Source: Defluviitaleaceae bacterium (GTDB lineage Bacteria; Bacillota; Clostridia; Lachnospirales; WQUN01). From it: a stretch of DNA of 64,000 nt. The position numbers and the translations under genes are program-made. Under the pieces are notes generated by a model, which saw only the letters and a list, made by a program, of their open reading frames with translations, was not told the origin of the DNA and searched no databases. Positions 26,584 through 35,068 of this stretch are shown one piece after another (positions within the stretch are counted from its first letter, which is position 1; each line of letters opens with the position of its first letter). The stretch lies in contig WQVF01000003.1 in assembly GCA_009781725.1 (NCBI GenBank), positions 1 to 64,000 on the forward strand, in the 5' to 3' direction.

Positions 26584-27371
26584 TTGGGAAAAAACTCTAC
26601 CTGGGACTGATTATATTCTTTCTCTATGCGCCTATCATCGTGCTGATGGTGTTTTCCTTTAATTACTCCCGCTCACAGGCATATTGGGCTGGGTTTAGTC
26701 TGCGGTGGTACCGGGAGTTGTTTACTGACGATCAGATAATACGAGCTATACGCAACACCTTGCTTATTGCCGTGTTTTCGACTCTTGCGGCAACGGCCAT
26801 CGGCTCGGCTGCGGCTGTTGGGATTTCCAAGCTGGGACGGCGTTATAAGGCTGTTGTTATGAGTATTACTCAACTGCCGGTTATGATGCCGGATATTGTT
26901 ACAGGGATTAGCCTTAGGCTATTATTTATTTTTGCAATACGTATAATTGGGGCGGGGAACTTAGGATTTGGTACCTTGCTTCTTTCCCACATCACATTTA
27001 ATGTACCCTATGTGATTTTGTCTGTGACGCCAAAATTGCGGCAAATGGATGGCAATCTATATGAGGCTGCTCTGGACTTAGGCTCGTCTCCCTTTGGCGC
27101 ATTTGTCAAAGTTATTTTGCCTGAGGTATGGCCCGGGGTCGTGACCGGGGCATTATTGGCCTTTACCCTTTCTATAGACGATTTTATGGTGAGCTTCTTT
27201 ACCACAGGCTCTGGGGTGGAGAATCTGTCGATTACAATTTTCTCCATGGCCCGCAGAGGGATAAACCCAAGGATAAATGCACTTTCTACTATTATTTTTG
27301 TTGTGATAATGTTGCTGCTTTTCTTGGTACACAAGCGAGATCAACACTTGGCAAGAAAAAATGCAGATTAA
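26580..27371 (+). CDS. potC: Spermidine/putrescine ABC permease
   Basis: A 263-residue membrane protein with about six helices and an EAA loop (YEAALDLGSSPFGAFVKVILPEV). It pairs with PotB to form the channel. It overlaps potB by 4 bp. A family E palindrome follows 5 bp after its stop and could weaken transcription of the genes beyond. Confidence 0.94.
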   Translation: MIGKKLYLGLIIFFLYAPIIVLMVFSFNYSRSQAYWAGFSLRWYRELFTDDQIIRAIRNTLLIAVFSTLAATAIGSAAAVGISKLGRRYKAVVMSITQLPVMMPDIVTGISLRLLFIFAIRIIGAGNLGFGTLLLSHITFNVPYVILSVTPKLRQMDGNLYEAALDLGSSPFGAFVKVILPEVWPGVVTGALLAFTLSIDDFMVSFFTTGSGVENLSITIFSMARRGINPRINALSTIIFVVIMLLLFLVHKRDQHLARKNAD

Positions 27372-27375
27372 ATAA

Positions 27376-27443
27376 ACCTCTTCCGGGATAGGGCAAAACA
27401 AGCTACACATCAAGCTTGTTTTCCCTATTATTCAGAAGAGGTC
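27376..27443. repeat. Family E palindrome, copy 1
   Basis: The arms ACCTCTTCCGGGATAGGG / CCCTATTATTCAGAAGAGGT and CAAAACAAGC / GCTTGTTTT form a long hairpin. A second copy is at 46942-47007. It lies between potC and the following stalk-domain gene. Confidence 0.8.
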
Positions 27444-27467
27444 CAATAAAAAAACGGAGGTAACAAA

Positions 27468-28427
27468 ATGAAACTAACAAAAAGAATTCTCGGGGTGGCA
27501 TTAGTGCTTATTATAGCCTTTTCAGCACTGCTTGTTTTGGCGTCCCCCAGCAATCCAGTAACTGTAACAATTGATGGTGAACTAGTTGCATTCGAGGGGC
27601 AACAGCCCATTATCACCGGTGGCAGAACCTTAGTACCTGTCCGTGGAGTATTCGAAGTATTAGGTTTTTATCCCACATTCAACCCTGCCACCCGCCAGGC
27701 CACCCTTACCCGTGATGACTATGTTGTAATCATAACAATTGACAGCGCGGAGTTTACTACCAATGGCGAAACATTCGAATTGGATGTTCCCGCAAGGATT
27801 ATCGCCGGTAGGACTTTGTTGCCGCTGCGAGCAGTACTTGAAAGCGTGGGCTATGAAAATATGGACTTTGACCCCGCAACAAGGGTTGTAAGCATTTACA
27901 CCACACCACAAAGTGTGCATCCTTCACCAAGCCCATCCCCATCCCCATCCCCATCCCCATCCCCAGTACCTTTGACGGTAGCAGACTTAGGTCTTACCAT
28001 TGTTCGTTTGGAATACGAGGAAGGACCTGGCGAACTTGAAGGTATTGATTTCTTGCATATGTATCTATATGAAGATGAGGGCGGAGACACCCTTATGATT
28101 AGAACACAGCGTAATTTATATGATTTTAGTATGGTGAGAATGGCACCCAATGGCACCGGTGATATTATTACATTTGAGCCATTTGAGATTACAGAGGTAA
28201 CAGACAATAATATATTCTTACCCACCGAGGCTTTTATCATCAATGGGTTTATGAGTGTCGGTACATTTCCATGGAGTGCTATTACTTTCTTGGATGAAAA
28301 CGGCGATAGGTGGTACTTTGCAATAATCCAAGACCAAAGCGATGAGTTCCCAGATCCCTACCGATTGTTACGTTTGGTACGGTGTTCCAACAATGAGGAG
28401 GTGCTAAGACATGCGTCGAGCAATTAG
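27468..28427 (+). CDS. Secreted stalk-domain protein inside the pot operon
   Basis: A 319-residue protein. A signal peptide (about 1-26, hydrophobic core ILGVALVLIIAFSALLVLA) is followed by a copper amine oxidase N-like stalk domain (about 30-145, with GGRTLVPVRGVFEVLG and GRTLLPLRAVLESVG), a Ser-Pro linker (about 152-167) coded by a short tandem repeat, and a C-terminal domain of about 150 residues that I do not recognise. It has a good ribosome site (CGGAGGTAACAAA). It sits between potC and potD and overlaps potD by 17 bp, so it is likely expressed with the transporter. Its role there is unknown; binding or presentation at the cell surface is a guess. Confidence 0.82.
   Translation: MKLTKRILGVALVLIIAFSALLVLASPSNPVTVTIDGELVAFEGQQPIITGGRTLVPVRGVFEVLGFYPTFNPATRQATLTRDDYVVIITIDSAEFTTNGETFELDVPARIIAGRTLLPLRAVLESVGYENMDFDPATRVVSIYTTPQSVHPSPSPSPSPSPSPSPVPLTVADLGLTIVRLEYEEGPGELEGIDFLHMYLYEDEGGDTLMIRTQRNLYDFSMVRMAPNGTGDIITFEPFEITEVTDNNIFLPTEAFIINGFMSVGTFPWSAITFLDENGDRWYFAIIQDQSDEFPDPYRLLRLVRCSNNEEVLRHASSN
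27927..27964 (+). repeat. CCCCAT-type hexanucleotide repeat coding a Ser-Pro linker
   Basis: About six tandem copies of TCCCCA within the stalk-domain gene encode repeated Ser-Pro. Slippage here would change the linker by pairs of residues without breaking the frame. Confidence 0.85.
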
Positions 28428-29499
28428 ATTTTTTGTTGTATTATTGGGTTTGTTTCTGCTGGCAGGCTGCTTAGGAGATGAGCCCTCGGCAATAGGCCCC
28501 GCTGAAGCCGAAACAGAGGATGCCCCGCAACTGGCTTCTTCTATTAATGTCTTTAACTGGGGAGAATTTATCGACCCTGCAGTGCTAGGCATTTTCAGAC
28601 AAGAGACTGGAATCAATGTAATTTACAGCATGTATGCCAGCAACGAGGAAATGTATCAGCGGATACGCGCCGGTGGGGCTGATTTTGATGTGCTGTTTCC
28701 TTCGGATTATATGATTGAGCGGATGATTAATCAGGGAATGCTTGCTCAGCTAAACTGGGAAAACATCCCTAACGCAGAGCATATCGATGATAGATTCTGG
28801 TATATGCCCTTTGACCCTGATAACCAATATTCAGTACCATATATGTGGGGCACATTTGGGATAATGTATAACACCACTATGGTTAACGAGCCTGTGTATT
28901 CCTGGGATATCCTGTGGAATCCGGCTTTTGCCAACCAGATATTTATGTACGATGCTTCCCGGGATACCATGGGTGCTGCTCTTAGGAGACTGGGATTCTC
29001 CCTTAATACAACGGATATCAACGAGATCAATGCGGCAAGGGACAGCTTGATTACACAACGGCCTTTGGTACGGGCGTTTCTTGGTGACCAGATAAAAGAC
29101 CTTATGATTAATCGGGATGGTGCCCTTGGCACGGTGTTTTCCGGAGATGCAGTGTGGGCACGCCAGGATAATCCTGAGCTTAACTTTATCGTACCGGTGG
29201 AAGGCACCCAGATTTTCTTGGATTCTATGGTAATTCCCTCTACATCTATACGCCAGTATGAGGCGGAAATGTTTATTAATTTTATGACACGGCCGGATAT
29301 TGCATATATGAATACCAGATATGTAATGTACTCCACCACCAATGCAACAACCTTTGAAATGTTACCGGATTATATGCGCGATTGCGAAATCTACTGGCCC
29401 CCTTATGAGGTTTTTTATAGATTGGAAGCCTTTGCGGACTTAGGGGATTTTAAAGAGCAGTTTGAACGGGCATGGACTGAGGTGCTTGCGGCGAATTAG
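28411..29499 (+). CDS. potD: Spermidine/putrescine-binding lipoprotein
   Basis: A 362-residue solute-binding protein. The N-terminus is a lipoprotein signal with lipobox LLAGC (cysteine near residue 20). It has the PotD family's opening INVFNWGEFIDPAVLGIF and a conserved binding-site aspartate region (GADFDVLFPSDYMIERM). It delivers polyamine to PotBC at the outer face of the membrane. The ribosome site GAGGAGGTGCTAAGAC lies inside the end of the stalk-domain gene. Confidence 0.94.
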   Translation: MRRAIRFFVVLLGLFLLAGCLGDEPSAIGPAEAETEDAPQLASSINVFNWGEFIDPAVLGIFRQETGINVIYSMYASNEEMYQRIRAGGADFDVLFPSDYMIERMINQGMLAQLNWENIPNAEHIDDRFWYMPFDPDNQYSVPYMWGTFGIMYNTTMVNEPVYSWDILWNPAFANQIFMYDASRDTMGAALRRLGFSLNTTDINEINAARDSLITQRPLVRAFLGDQIKDLMINRDGALGTVFSGDAVWARQDNPELNFIVPVEGTQIFLDSMVIPSTSIRQYEAEMFINFMTRPDIAYMNTRYVMYSTTNATTFEMLPDYMRDCEIYWPPYEVFYRLEAFADLGDFKEQFERAWTEVLAAN

Positions 29500-29521
29500 A
29501 TTTTTTGTAATTGATTATATC

Positions 29522-29721
29522 AGCCTCGTCATCCCGCGCTACGGAATCCCCTGACCATATAGTGAAATAATTCGAAATCGGTTTCGCCTGTCGCGGCAAA
29601 ATCGTCCTAAGACGCCTTGTTTCGGCGTTTCAGGGTGCAGCTCGGGCGAGACCGTTTCTCATTGATTTCACTATAATCGAAAGACTGAGGGGACCCCGGG
29701 TCAAGCCCGGGGTGACGGTTT
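29522..29721. repeat. Family B repeat interrupted by a family C element
   Basis: The outer part (CCTCGTCATCCCGC, GGAATCCC, then ATCGAAAGACTGAGGGGACC and CCGGGGTGACGG) matches the core at 23213-23300. It is split at the same point where the 23213 copy is continuous by a 118-bp element at 29558-29675. The right arm (CCCCGGGTCAAGCCCGGGG then a T-run) may also act as a terminator for potD. Confidence 0.8.
29558..29675. repeat. Family C palindromic element, copy 1, nested
   Basis: The element has terminal inverted repeats TATAGTGAAAT / ATTTCACTATA with inner motifs TTCGAAAT on the left and GTTTCTCA on the right. Relatives are at 36405-36522 and 47088-47192. Its boundaries fall at a TA within a family B repeat, which is direct evidence of insertion. 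Confidence 0.85.
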
Positions 29722-29735
29722 TTTTTGATAGCTCT

Positions 29736-29839
29736 TATAGTAGTTTCGAACACGGTGCGGAAAAGTCTTCGACGATTTCGGCCCAAAAGCTGGCAGAAAT
29801 CCTCTTGATTTTCCGCACCGTGTTGCCGAAACTGCTGTA
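29736..29839. repeat. Family D palindromic element, copy 2
   Basis: A 104-bp imperfect palindrome with ends TATAGTAGTTTCG and CCGAAACTGCTGTA, very close to 19902-20005. It lies 10 bp beyond the stop of a small minus-strand gene and may act as its terminator stem. Confidence 0.85.
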
Positions 29840-29849
29840 TTATTTCACA

Positions 29850-30017
29850 TTAACGCTTAGGTCTGGCGTTTGGTCCGAGTCCCTGTTTGTGTATGTCTTT
29901 GTTTTGATTCGGGTTTTGGACTTTCGTGCCTACGGAGTCATCTAGCCAATCCTTAGCGGCTTCCAATGTACCGGTGTAGCCGGTGCTTTCATTTGGGCTC
30001 TTTGTCTTATCTTTCAT
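29850..30017 (-). CDS. Small hydrophilic protein of unknown function (55 residues)
   Basis: A 55-residue frame with a very strong ribosome site (GAAGGAGGTGCGTT then ATG). The sequence is polar, rich in Lys, Asn and Gly, begins MKDKTKSPNESTGYTGT, has one short amphipathic helix (LEAAKDWLDD) and ends KQGLGPNARPKR. No cysteine or membrane segment is present. The composition recalls small spore or DNA-associated proteins, but I recognise no family. It is transcribed away from the ABC-F gene and ends just before a family D palindrome. Confidence 0.65.
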   Translation of the reverse strand: MKDKTKSPNESTGYTGTLEAAKDWLDDSVGTKVQNPNQNKDIHKQGLGPNARPKR

Positions 30018-30212
30018 AACGCACCTCCTTCTTTTATAGTATGTATGTTCCCTTTACATAATATTCGTACAGGCGTTATTATATCGGTATCACTTGAAAG
30101 CATGAGGAAAAGACATGAACTCTAGATTCATTCGCAAATAGGGTTTCGTTTTTTGTAAATCCGTTAAGCCCCGTTGGGGTGAATTTGTATGCAAATGAAT
30201 CGAGGGATAACC

Positions 30213-31676
30213 ATGTCTATTTTATTGTTAGAAGCTTCTAACATAGAGAAGCATTTTGCCGATGTGCAAATTTTAAATATCAAGAATTTTCGAATCTACG
30301 CAGGGGATAAAATCGGTTTTGTAGGGCCCAATGGCTGCGGCAAAACTACTTTGCTTAATATTCTGTCGGGAGAGATGGTTCCGGATAACGGACGTATTCG
30401 CCGATACTGTGATATTGCTTATATTCATCAATTTTCACAAAAAGGTGAGAACACCTTGGACAATCCATCGTTGACCCATAAACTGGGGCAATACGGTGTG
30501 CTTTCCAAGGCAGAAAATCCACATGTAAGTGGTGGCGAAGCCACTCGGATACAATTGGCTCAGGCCATGAGCGTACCAAGGCAGTTGATATTTGCCGATG
30601 AGCCTACATCCAGCCTGGATATTTATGGTGTAAAGCAATTTAGCCGTGAGCTGGGGCAATTGGAGAGTTTTATCTTAATCTCCCATGACCGGGCATTACT
30701 TAATCACCATTGTAATCGAATAATGACCCTGGAAAACGGGGATATCGCCATATACGAAGGGGATTATGACGCCTACAAGGAGCAAGCTGAGGCAAAACGG
30801 CAAAGACAGTACTTCGAATATGAGCAATATAAAGATGAAAAGGCGCGCTTGCAAAGAGTCCATGCAGATAAAAAAGCAAAGGCGAAGAAAGCAGGGCGGA
30901 AGCCAAAAGGTATGACCTCTGCTGAAATCGGAAATGTGAATATGTCTGCACAGAGACGCTCATATGAAGGCAGTACACGTCGATTGGAGCAGGCGGCAAA
31001 AAACGTTCAAGCTCGGATTGACCAAATGGATGTGAAAACCCGGCCCAGGGAGTTACAGCAGATAAAACTTAATTTCGCCTTGACCAATCCACCCCGTAAT
31101 AAAGTAGTGCTGCTGGGTGAGGGGATAAACTTTGCTCATGGCGAAGATGTGATTTTTGATGATGCTATATTCGAAGTTGAAAACAGTGCAAAAATTGCCC
31201 TGCAAGGCCCCAACGGCTGCGGCAAAACCACTCTCCTTAACCTGATATATCAGGGAGATAAGTCCATATATGCTGTACCCAAGCTTAAAATCGGCTATTT
31301 TCGTCAAGGCTTTGAAAATATCGACCCATCCAAGACGGTACTGCAAAATGCCATGGACACCGCAGTCCAAAATGAGTCAACGGTGCGGGCGGTGCTTGCG
31401 CGGCTATTGTTTAATGCTGACAGCATAGGAAAGCCCGCAGGGGTGCTATCTGGGGGTGAGCGGATAAAGCTTGGTCTGGCAAAGCTTCTTTTATCGGACT
31501 GCAATATGCTGCTAATGGATGAGCCCACCAATTTTTTGGATATGCCCTCCCTTGAGGTACTGCAATCCATTTTAAGGGAATATGAAGGCACCATGATTTT
31601 TGTGTCCCATGACCAGGCATTTGTAGATGCAATATGTACGGAGAAAATGGCAATCTGCGATAAAAAGCTAATCTGA
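30213..31676 (+). CDS. ABC-F ATPase, ribosome-protection type
   Basis: A 487-residue protein with two ABC ATPase domains (both Walker A motifs GPNGCGKTT; signatures VSGGEATR and LSGGERIK; Walker B ADEPTS and MDEPTNFLD) joined by a charged linker of about 80 residues, and no membrane domain. This is the build of Lsa/Vga/Msr-type ABC-F proteins, which displace antibiotics such as lincosamides, streptogramins A and pleuromutilins from the ribosome; housekeeping roles are also known. The ATG at 30213 has CGAGGG upstream, and an ATG eight codons earlier is less likely. Which drug, if any, cannot be told. Confidence 0.9.
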   Translation: MSILLLEASNIEKHFADVQILNIKNFRIYAGDKIGFVGPNGCGKTTLLNILSGEMVPDNGRIRRYCDIAYIHQFSQKGENTLDNPSLTHKLGQYGVLSKAENPHVSGGEATRIQLAQAMSVPRQLIFADEPTSSLDIYGVKQFSRELGQLESFILISHDRALLNHHCNRIMTLENGDIAIYEGDYDAYKEQAEAKRQRQYFEYEQYKDEKARLQRVHADKKAKAKKAGRKPKGMTSAEIGNVNMSAQRRSYEGSTRRLEQAAKNVQARIDQMDVKTRPRELQQIKLNFALTNPPRNKVVLLGEGINFAHGEDVIFDDAIFEVENSAKIALQGPNGCGKTTLLNLIYQGDKSIYAVPKLKIGYFRQGFENIDPSKTVLQNAMDTAVQNESTVRAVLARLLFNADSIGKPAGVLSGGERIKLGLAKLLLSDCNMLLMDEPTNFLDMPSLEVLQSILREYEGTMIFVSHDQAFVDAICTEKMAICDKKLI

Positions 31677-31689
31677 CTATCTAATTACT

Positions 31690-31868
31690 TCATAATGCCC
31701 TAAGCCCCCTTCCGAAGGAAGGGGGAGCCAGCTTGCGTAGTGCAATCGCCAAAAGCCATTGATTGCGGTCTGCGTACACAATCCCCTTTCGCAAACTTCG
31801 TTTGCTGCCCGGGTGGCCCGATGTATCGCCAGTTTCGCTGGAGTTTACCTCGTCGCTTCGCGACATTT
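31690..31868. repeat. Family H-like intergenic repeat
   Basis: Begins with CCCCCTTCCGAAGGAAGGGGG, a hairpin that may terminate the ABC-F gene, followed by GCTTGCGTAG and CTGCGTACACAATCCCC motifs related to 6935-7072. No coding sequence is convincing. Confidence 0.55.
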
Positions 31869-32038
31869 GGGGTTGTCTCATTAAGCATTTTTATGAATAA
31901 TTATGCACTTGCCTCGTCGTTGCGAGGAGCGAAGCGACGAAGCAATCCAGCAAATCAAACCTTCTAGATTGCTTCGCTTTGCTCGCAATGACAGGCTTTG
32001 CATAGATATTCATGGTTTTTGCTTAGCAAGGCAGCCCC
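31869..32038. repeat. Family A dispersed repeat, full copy
   Basis: A 170-bp copy bounded by GGGGTTGTCTCATTAAGC and GCTTAGCAAGGCAGCCCC. It is almost identical to 1-127 over their overlap and to the reverse of 4869-5038. The rest of 31677-32161 shows no gene. Confidence 0.85.
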
Positions 32039-32161
32039 CTCAAAGAGGGTTTGTGAGCAAACGGGATAGTCATAAAAGCTAATCTCTCATAGGTGCTTTG
32101 ACGAACTGGAAAAGTAACACATTTGCGATATGCCCTTTATTAGGGCGAAGGAGGATATGAC

Positions 32162-33244
32162 ATGAGTAGTGACGGAATGAATTACGCCCCTAAGGGCAAG
32201 CCAGCCCCGGTGGTGAAACCGGGAGAATTTATTTTTGCGGCAATCGGCCTGGATCACGGCCATATCGGCGGACAGTGCAATGGCCTAATCGAAGCCGGAG
32301 CTCAGCTTAAGTATATCTACGACCCAAACCCAGAGCTGCTTAACCGGTACCTAGCCATGTATCCCAATGCAAAGGCTGCTCGCTCTGAGGAGGAAGTATT
32401 TAGTGACCCGGAAGTAAAATTAGTAACGGGTGCCTGCATCCCATCTGAGCGTTGCGCACTGGGACTCCGTGCAATGGCTGCCGGGAAGGATTATTTCACA
32501 GACAAGGCCCCCCTTACCACTTTGGAGCAACTGGAGGCTGCGAAAAAAGCCGTAGAAACCACCGGCAAAAAATACGCCGTATACTACTCCGAACGACTGC
32601 ATTCATCTGCGGGGGTTTTTGCCGCACAGCTAATCGAAGAAGGTGCTATCGGAAAGGTAGTTCAAACCTTAGGCCTCGGGCCACATCGTATCAATGTGAA
32701 AAGCCGTCCCGACTGGTTTTTCAGACGTGAGCAAAACGGCGGTATATTATGCGATATCGGGAGCCATCAGATAGAGCAATTCCTATACTATAGCGGCGCA
32801 AAGGAAGCCGAAATCATCTCGGCTCAGATTGAGAATTACAAATATCCCGATTATCCAGGTGTAGACGATTTTGGAGATTGTACCATCAAGGGCGATAACG
32901 GAGTTACCGGCTACTTCCGGGTAGACTGGCTGACCCCGGATGGTCTGCGCACCTGGGGAGATGGGCGTACCATTATCCTAGGCACCGATGGGTTTATCGA
33001 GTTGCGTAAATATGTAGATATCGCCAGAGAATCAGGTGGAGGACATGTTTATCTAGCCAATAACAAGGTTGAAGAGTATATAAATGTGGAAGGCAAAACC
33101 GGTTTCCCATACTTTGGCCAGCTAATCCTTGACTGCCTAAACCGCACAGAAAATGCCATGACTCAAGAGCACGCATTCAAAGCGGCTGAGCTTTGTGTAA
33201 AGGCCCAGATGATAGCGGAAAAGGCTAAGGGGATTGTCCGTTAA
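32162..33244 (+). CDS. Gfo/Idh/MocA-family oxidoreductase
   Basis: A 360-residue protein with an N-terminal Rossmann domain (FAAIGLDHGHIGGQCNGLIEAG, about 24-45) and the second-domain catalytic surroundings GGILCDIGSHQIEQFLYY. Members use NAD(P) to oxidise or reduce sugars, inositols or their derivatives. The ribosome site is GAAGGAGGATATGAC. It stands alone between repeats and the spoIIA operon, so context gives no substrate; a link with the sugar genes at 7-17 kb is possible but not shown. Confidence 0.87.
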   Translation: MSSDGMNYAPKGKPAPVVKPGEFIFAAIGLDHGHIGGQCNGLIEAGAQLKYIYDPNPELLNRYLAMYPNAKAARSEEEVFSDPEVKLVTGACIPSERCALGLRAMAAGKDYFTDKAPLTTLEQLEAAKKAVETTGKKYAVYYSERLHSSAGVFAAQLIEEGAIGKVVQTLGLGPHRINVKSRPDWFFRREQNGGILCDIGSHQIEQFLYYSGAKEAEIISAQIENYKYPDYPGVDDFGDCTIKGDNGVTGYFRVDWLTPDGLRTWGDGRTIILGTDGFIELRKYVDIARESGGGHVYLANNKVEEYINVEGKTGFPYFGQLILDCLNRTENAMTQEHAFKAAELCVKAQMIAEKAKGIVR

Positions 33245-33380
33245 CTTTTGTCGTTTTTGGTAAAGGTTTTCGTGTGCCATTTGCGGTTTTTTGATTAATT
33301 CTAGGTCCATATTGCACTGAGTTCGATGTTTTGCTGTGATGGAAGGATAGGCGTTTAAGTGGCGGCGTTAAGCATCCAAT

Positions 33381-34109
33381 TTAGCCTAACGCGTCCTTAA
33401 GTGCCGAAAGCACCTTCTTCTCAATCCTAGACACCTGCACCTGAGAAACCCCAATGGCCTTTGCAACCTCCATTTGGGTTTTATCCTGGAAATACCGCAA
33501 GATAATAACCTGCCGCTCCTTTGGTTTTAGGCGGCCTATGAGCTGTTTTAGGGCCATTACGGTGATGGCTTTGTCGCCGGACTCTTGGCTTTGAGCGACT
33601 TTATCTATTAAATAAATGGGACTTCCGTCCCCTTGGTATATGGTGGCGTGGAGGGATTCTACGTCCAGCCCCGCCTCCATTGCCACTACCAGGTCCTCTA
33701 CATCTACCCCCATCTCTACTGCAAGCTCACTAATGGTAGGCTGGCGGCCCAGCCTTGCCGTCAGCTGTTCCTGTACATATCTGGCCTTTGTGGCCATCTC
33801 CTTAAGAGGGCGGCTGATTTTTATTAACCCATCATCTCTGAGAAAACGCTTGATTTCCCCAATAATCATAGGGATGGCGTATGTGGAAAATTTCACATCG
33901 TAGCCTGAGTCGAACTTCCTTATGCATTTTAGTAATCCGATTGCCCCGATTTGATATAAATCATCCGGCTCATAGCCCCGTTTTGCGAATTTTTTTACCA
34001 CAGACCAAATAAGCCCGCTGTTTTCTTTAATCAGCTGCTCTGCGGCGTCATTGTCACCCTTTTGTGCGCGGGTTATTAGTTCCAGTGTCATTGCCAACGT
34101 GGATTCCAT
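33381..34109 (-). CDS. sigF: Sporulation sigma factor F
   Basis: A 242-residue sigma-70-family protein with region 2 (LYQIGAIGLLKCIRKFDSGYDVKFSTYA), region 3 and the region 4 HTH (TQMEVAKAIGVSQVQVSRIEKK). Gene order identifies it as the forespore-specific factor. It is held inactive by SpoIIAB, whose gene ends 4 bp upstream. It would direct early forespore genes, possibly including spoVA-type operons indirectly through sigma G. Confidence 0.96.
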   Translation of the reverse strand: MESTLAMTLELITRAQKGDNDAAEQLIKENSGLIWSVVKKFAKRGYEPDDLYQIGAIGLLKCIRKFDSGYDVKFSTYAIPMIIGEIKRFLRDDGLIKISRPLKEMATKARYVQEQLTARLGRQPTISELAVEMGVDVEDLVVAMEAGLDVESLHATIYQGDGSPIYLIDKVAQSQESGDKAITVMALKQLIGRLKPKERQVIILRYFQDKTQMEVAKAIGVSQVQVSRIEKKVLSALKDALG

Positions 34110-34113
34110 GGCA

Positions 34114-34527
34114 TTATTCCCGATTTTTCAAGGTCTTGGTAAGGGTTACTGTAGTGCCCTCACCTGGTGCTGATTCTACTTTGACATCATCCATAAAGGA
34201 CTCCATCACAGTAAAGCCAAGGCCGGAGCGTTCCATGTCTTCCTTGGTCGTAAACAAGGGTTGGCGAGCGGCTTCAATGTCTTCGATGCCTACGCCGGTA
34301 TCTGCAATTTCTATGATAATTGTCCTATCCAGGTAGGACAGGTTCATACTTACATAATCGGCTCCCCCGTGAATCACTGCATTAGTAACCCCTTCGGAAA
34401 CAGCGGTTTTTATGTCCGATACTTCATCCACTGATGGGTCGAGTGATGAGATAAAAGCTGTCACCGCTACCCGTGCAAAGGAAATATTCTCCGGAAGGCT
34501 TTCCATTTTGACACATATTTTATTCAT
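34114..34527 (-). CDS. spoIIAB: Anti-sigma F factor SpoIIAB
   Basis: A 137-residue GHKL-type kinase with the N box (SEGVTNAVIHGG), G1 box (DTGVGIEDIEAA) and G2-like box (ERSGLGFTVM). It binds sigma F and phosphorylates SpoIIAA. It lies 2 bp after spoIIAA and is co-transcribed with sigF. Confidence 0.96.
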   Translation of the reverse strand: MNKICVKMESLPENISFARVAVTAFISSLDPSVDEVSDIKTAVSEGVTNAVIHGGADYVSMNLSYLDRTIIIEIADTGVGIEDIEAARQPLFTTKEDMERSGLGFTVMESFMDDVKVESAPGEGTTVTLTKTLKNRE

Positions 34528-34529
34528 TG

Positions 34530-34880
34530 TTAATCCCTCCGGTTGGTTATAGCTTCAAGAGCATCTTCTACTGTGTCTGTGCGGGTTATAATTTTGGCGA
34601 GGCCGGATATGTTGTAAAGTCGCCCCATATCCCCATTCATACCTGTGATGTATAGGCGGCCGCCTCGTTTTTCCGCATTTTTGTAGCGTCCTATTACCAT
34701 CCCAATCCCCGATGAGTCCATGAAGCTTATTTTAGAAAAATCCAAGATAATATGCCTGCATGATGATTTTTCAAAAGCCGCGTCGATTTGAGCCCGTAAT
34801 CTTTCTGCGCTGTGATGGTCTATTTCGCAATCAGGCTGCGCCAGCAGGGCAGTTCCCATGATTTCTATTTTCAATCCCAT
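34530..34880 (-). CDS. spoIIAA: Anti-anti-sigma F factor SpoIIAA
   Basis: A 116-residue STAS-domain protein with the phosphorylatable serine in FMDSSGIGMVIGRY. Unphosphorylated, it frees sigma F from SpoIIAB. The ribosome site is GGGAGTGAGGATTT. Upstream on the minus strand, AAAGGAAAT (around 34926-34936) resembles a sigma H -35 box, as expected for this operon, but a good -10 was not found. Confidence 0.95.
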   Translation of the reverse strand: MGLKIEIMGTALLAQPDCEIDHHSAERLRAQIDAAFEKSSCRHIILDFSKISFMDSSGIGMVIGRYKNAEKRGGRLYITGMNGDMGRLYNISGLAKIITRTDTVEDALEAITNRRD

Positions 34881-34979
34881 AAATCCTCACTCCCAAAATT
34901 TGTAAGTTGTCCTATCATAATGAATATTTCCTTTATTTGCAATAGCATTCTGAAATTATAGTAATATAGTTGTTCTGCT

Positions 34980-35027
34980 TGAAAATGAGCTTGCTCATTT
35001 TCATGTAGTACGACTGTATGTTATAAT
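34980..35027 (+). promoter_or_regulatory. Inverted repeat and extended -10 promoter before bactofilin gene
   Basis: A perfect 24-bp inverted repeat (TGAAAATGAGC / GCTCATTTTCA, 34980-35003) is followed by TGTTATAAT (35019-35027), an extended -10 box. The inverted repeat overlaps where the -35 would be, so it could be an operator. The -35 itself is weak. Confidence 0.5.
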
Positions 35028-35068
35028 GGTCGTGCATAAGACCATAAGTAAATTTAGGAGGTAGCCCC

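Noticed and set aside
33245-33380. Possible small gene or RNA between the oxidoreductase and sigF
   Set aside because: No ribosome site, open frame or stable hairpin was convincing.
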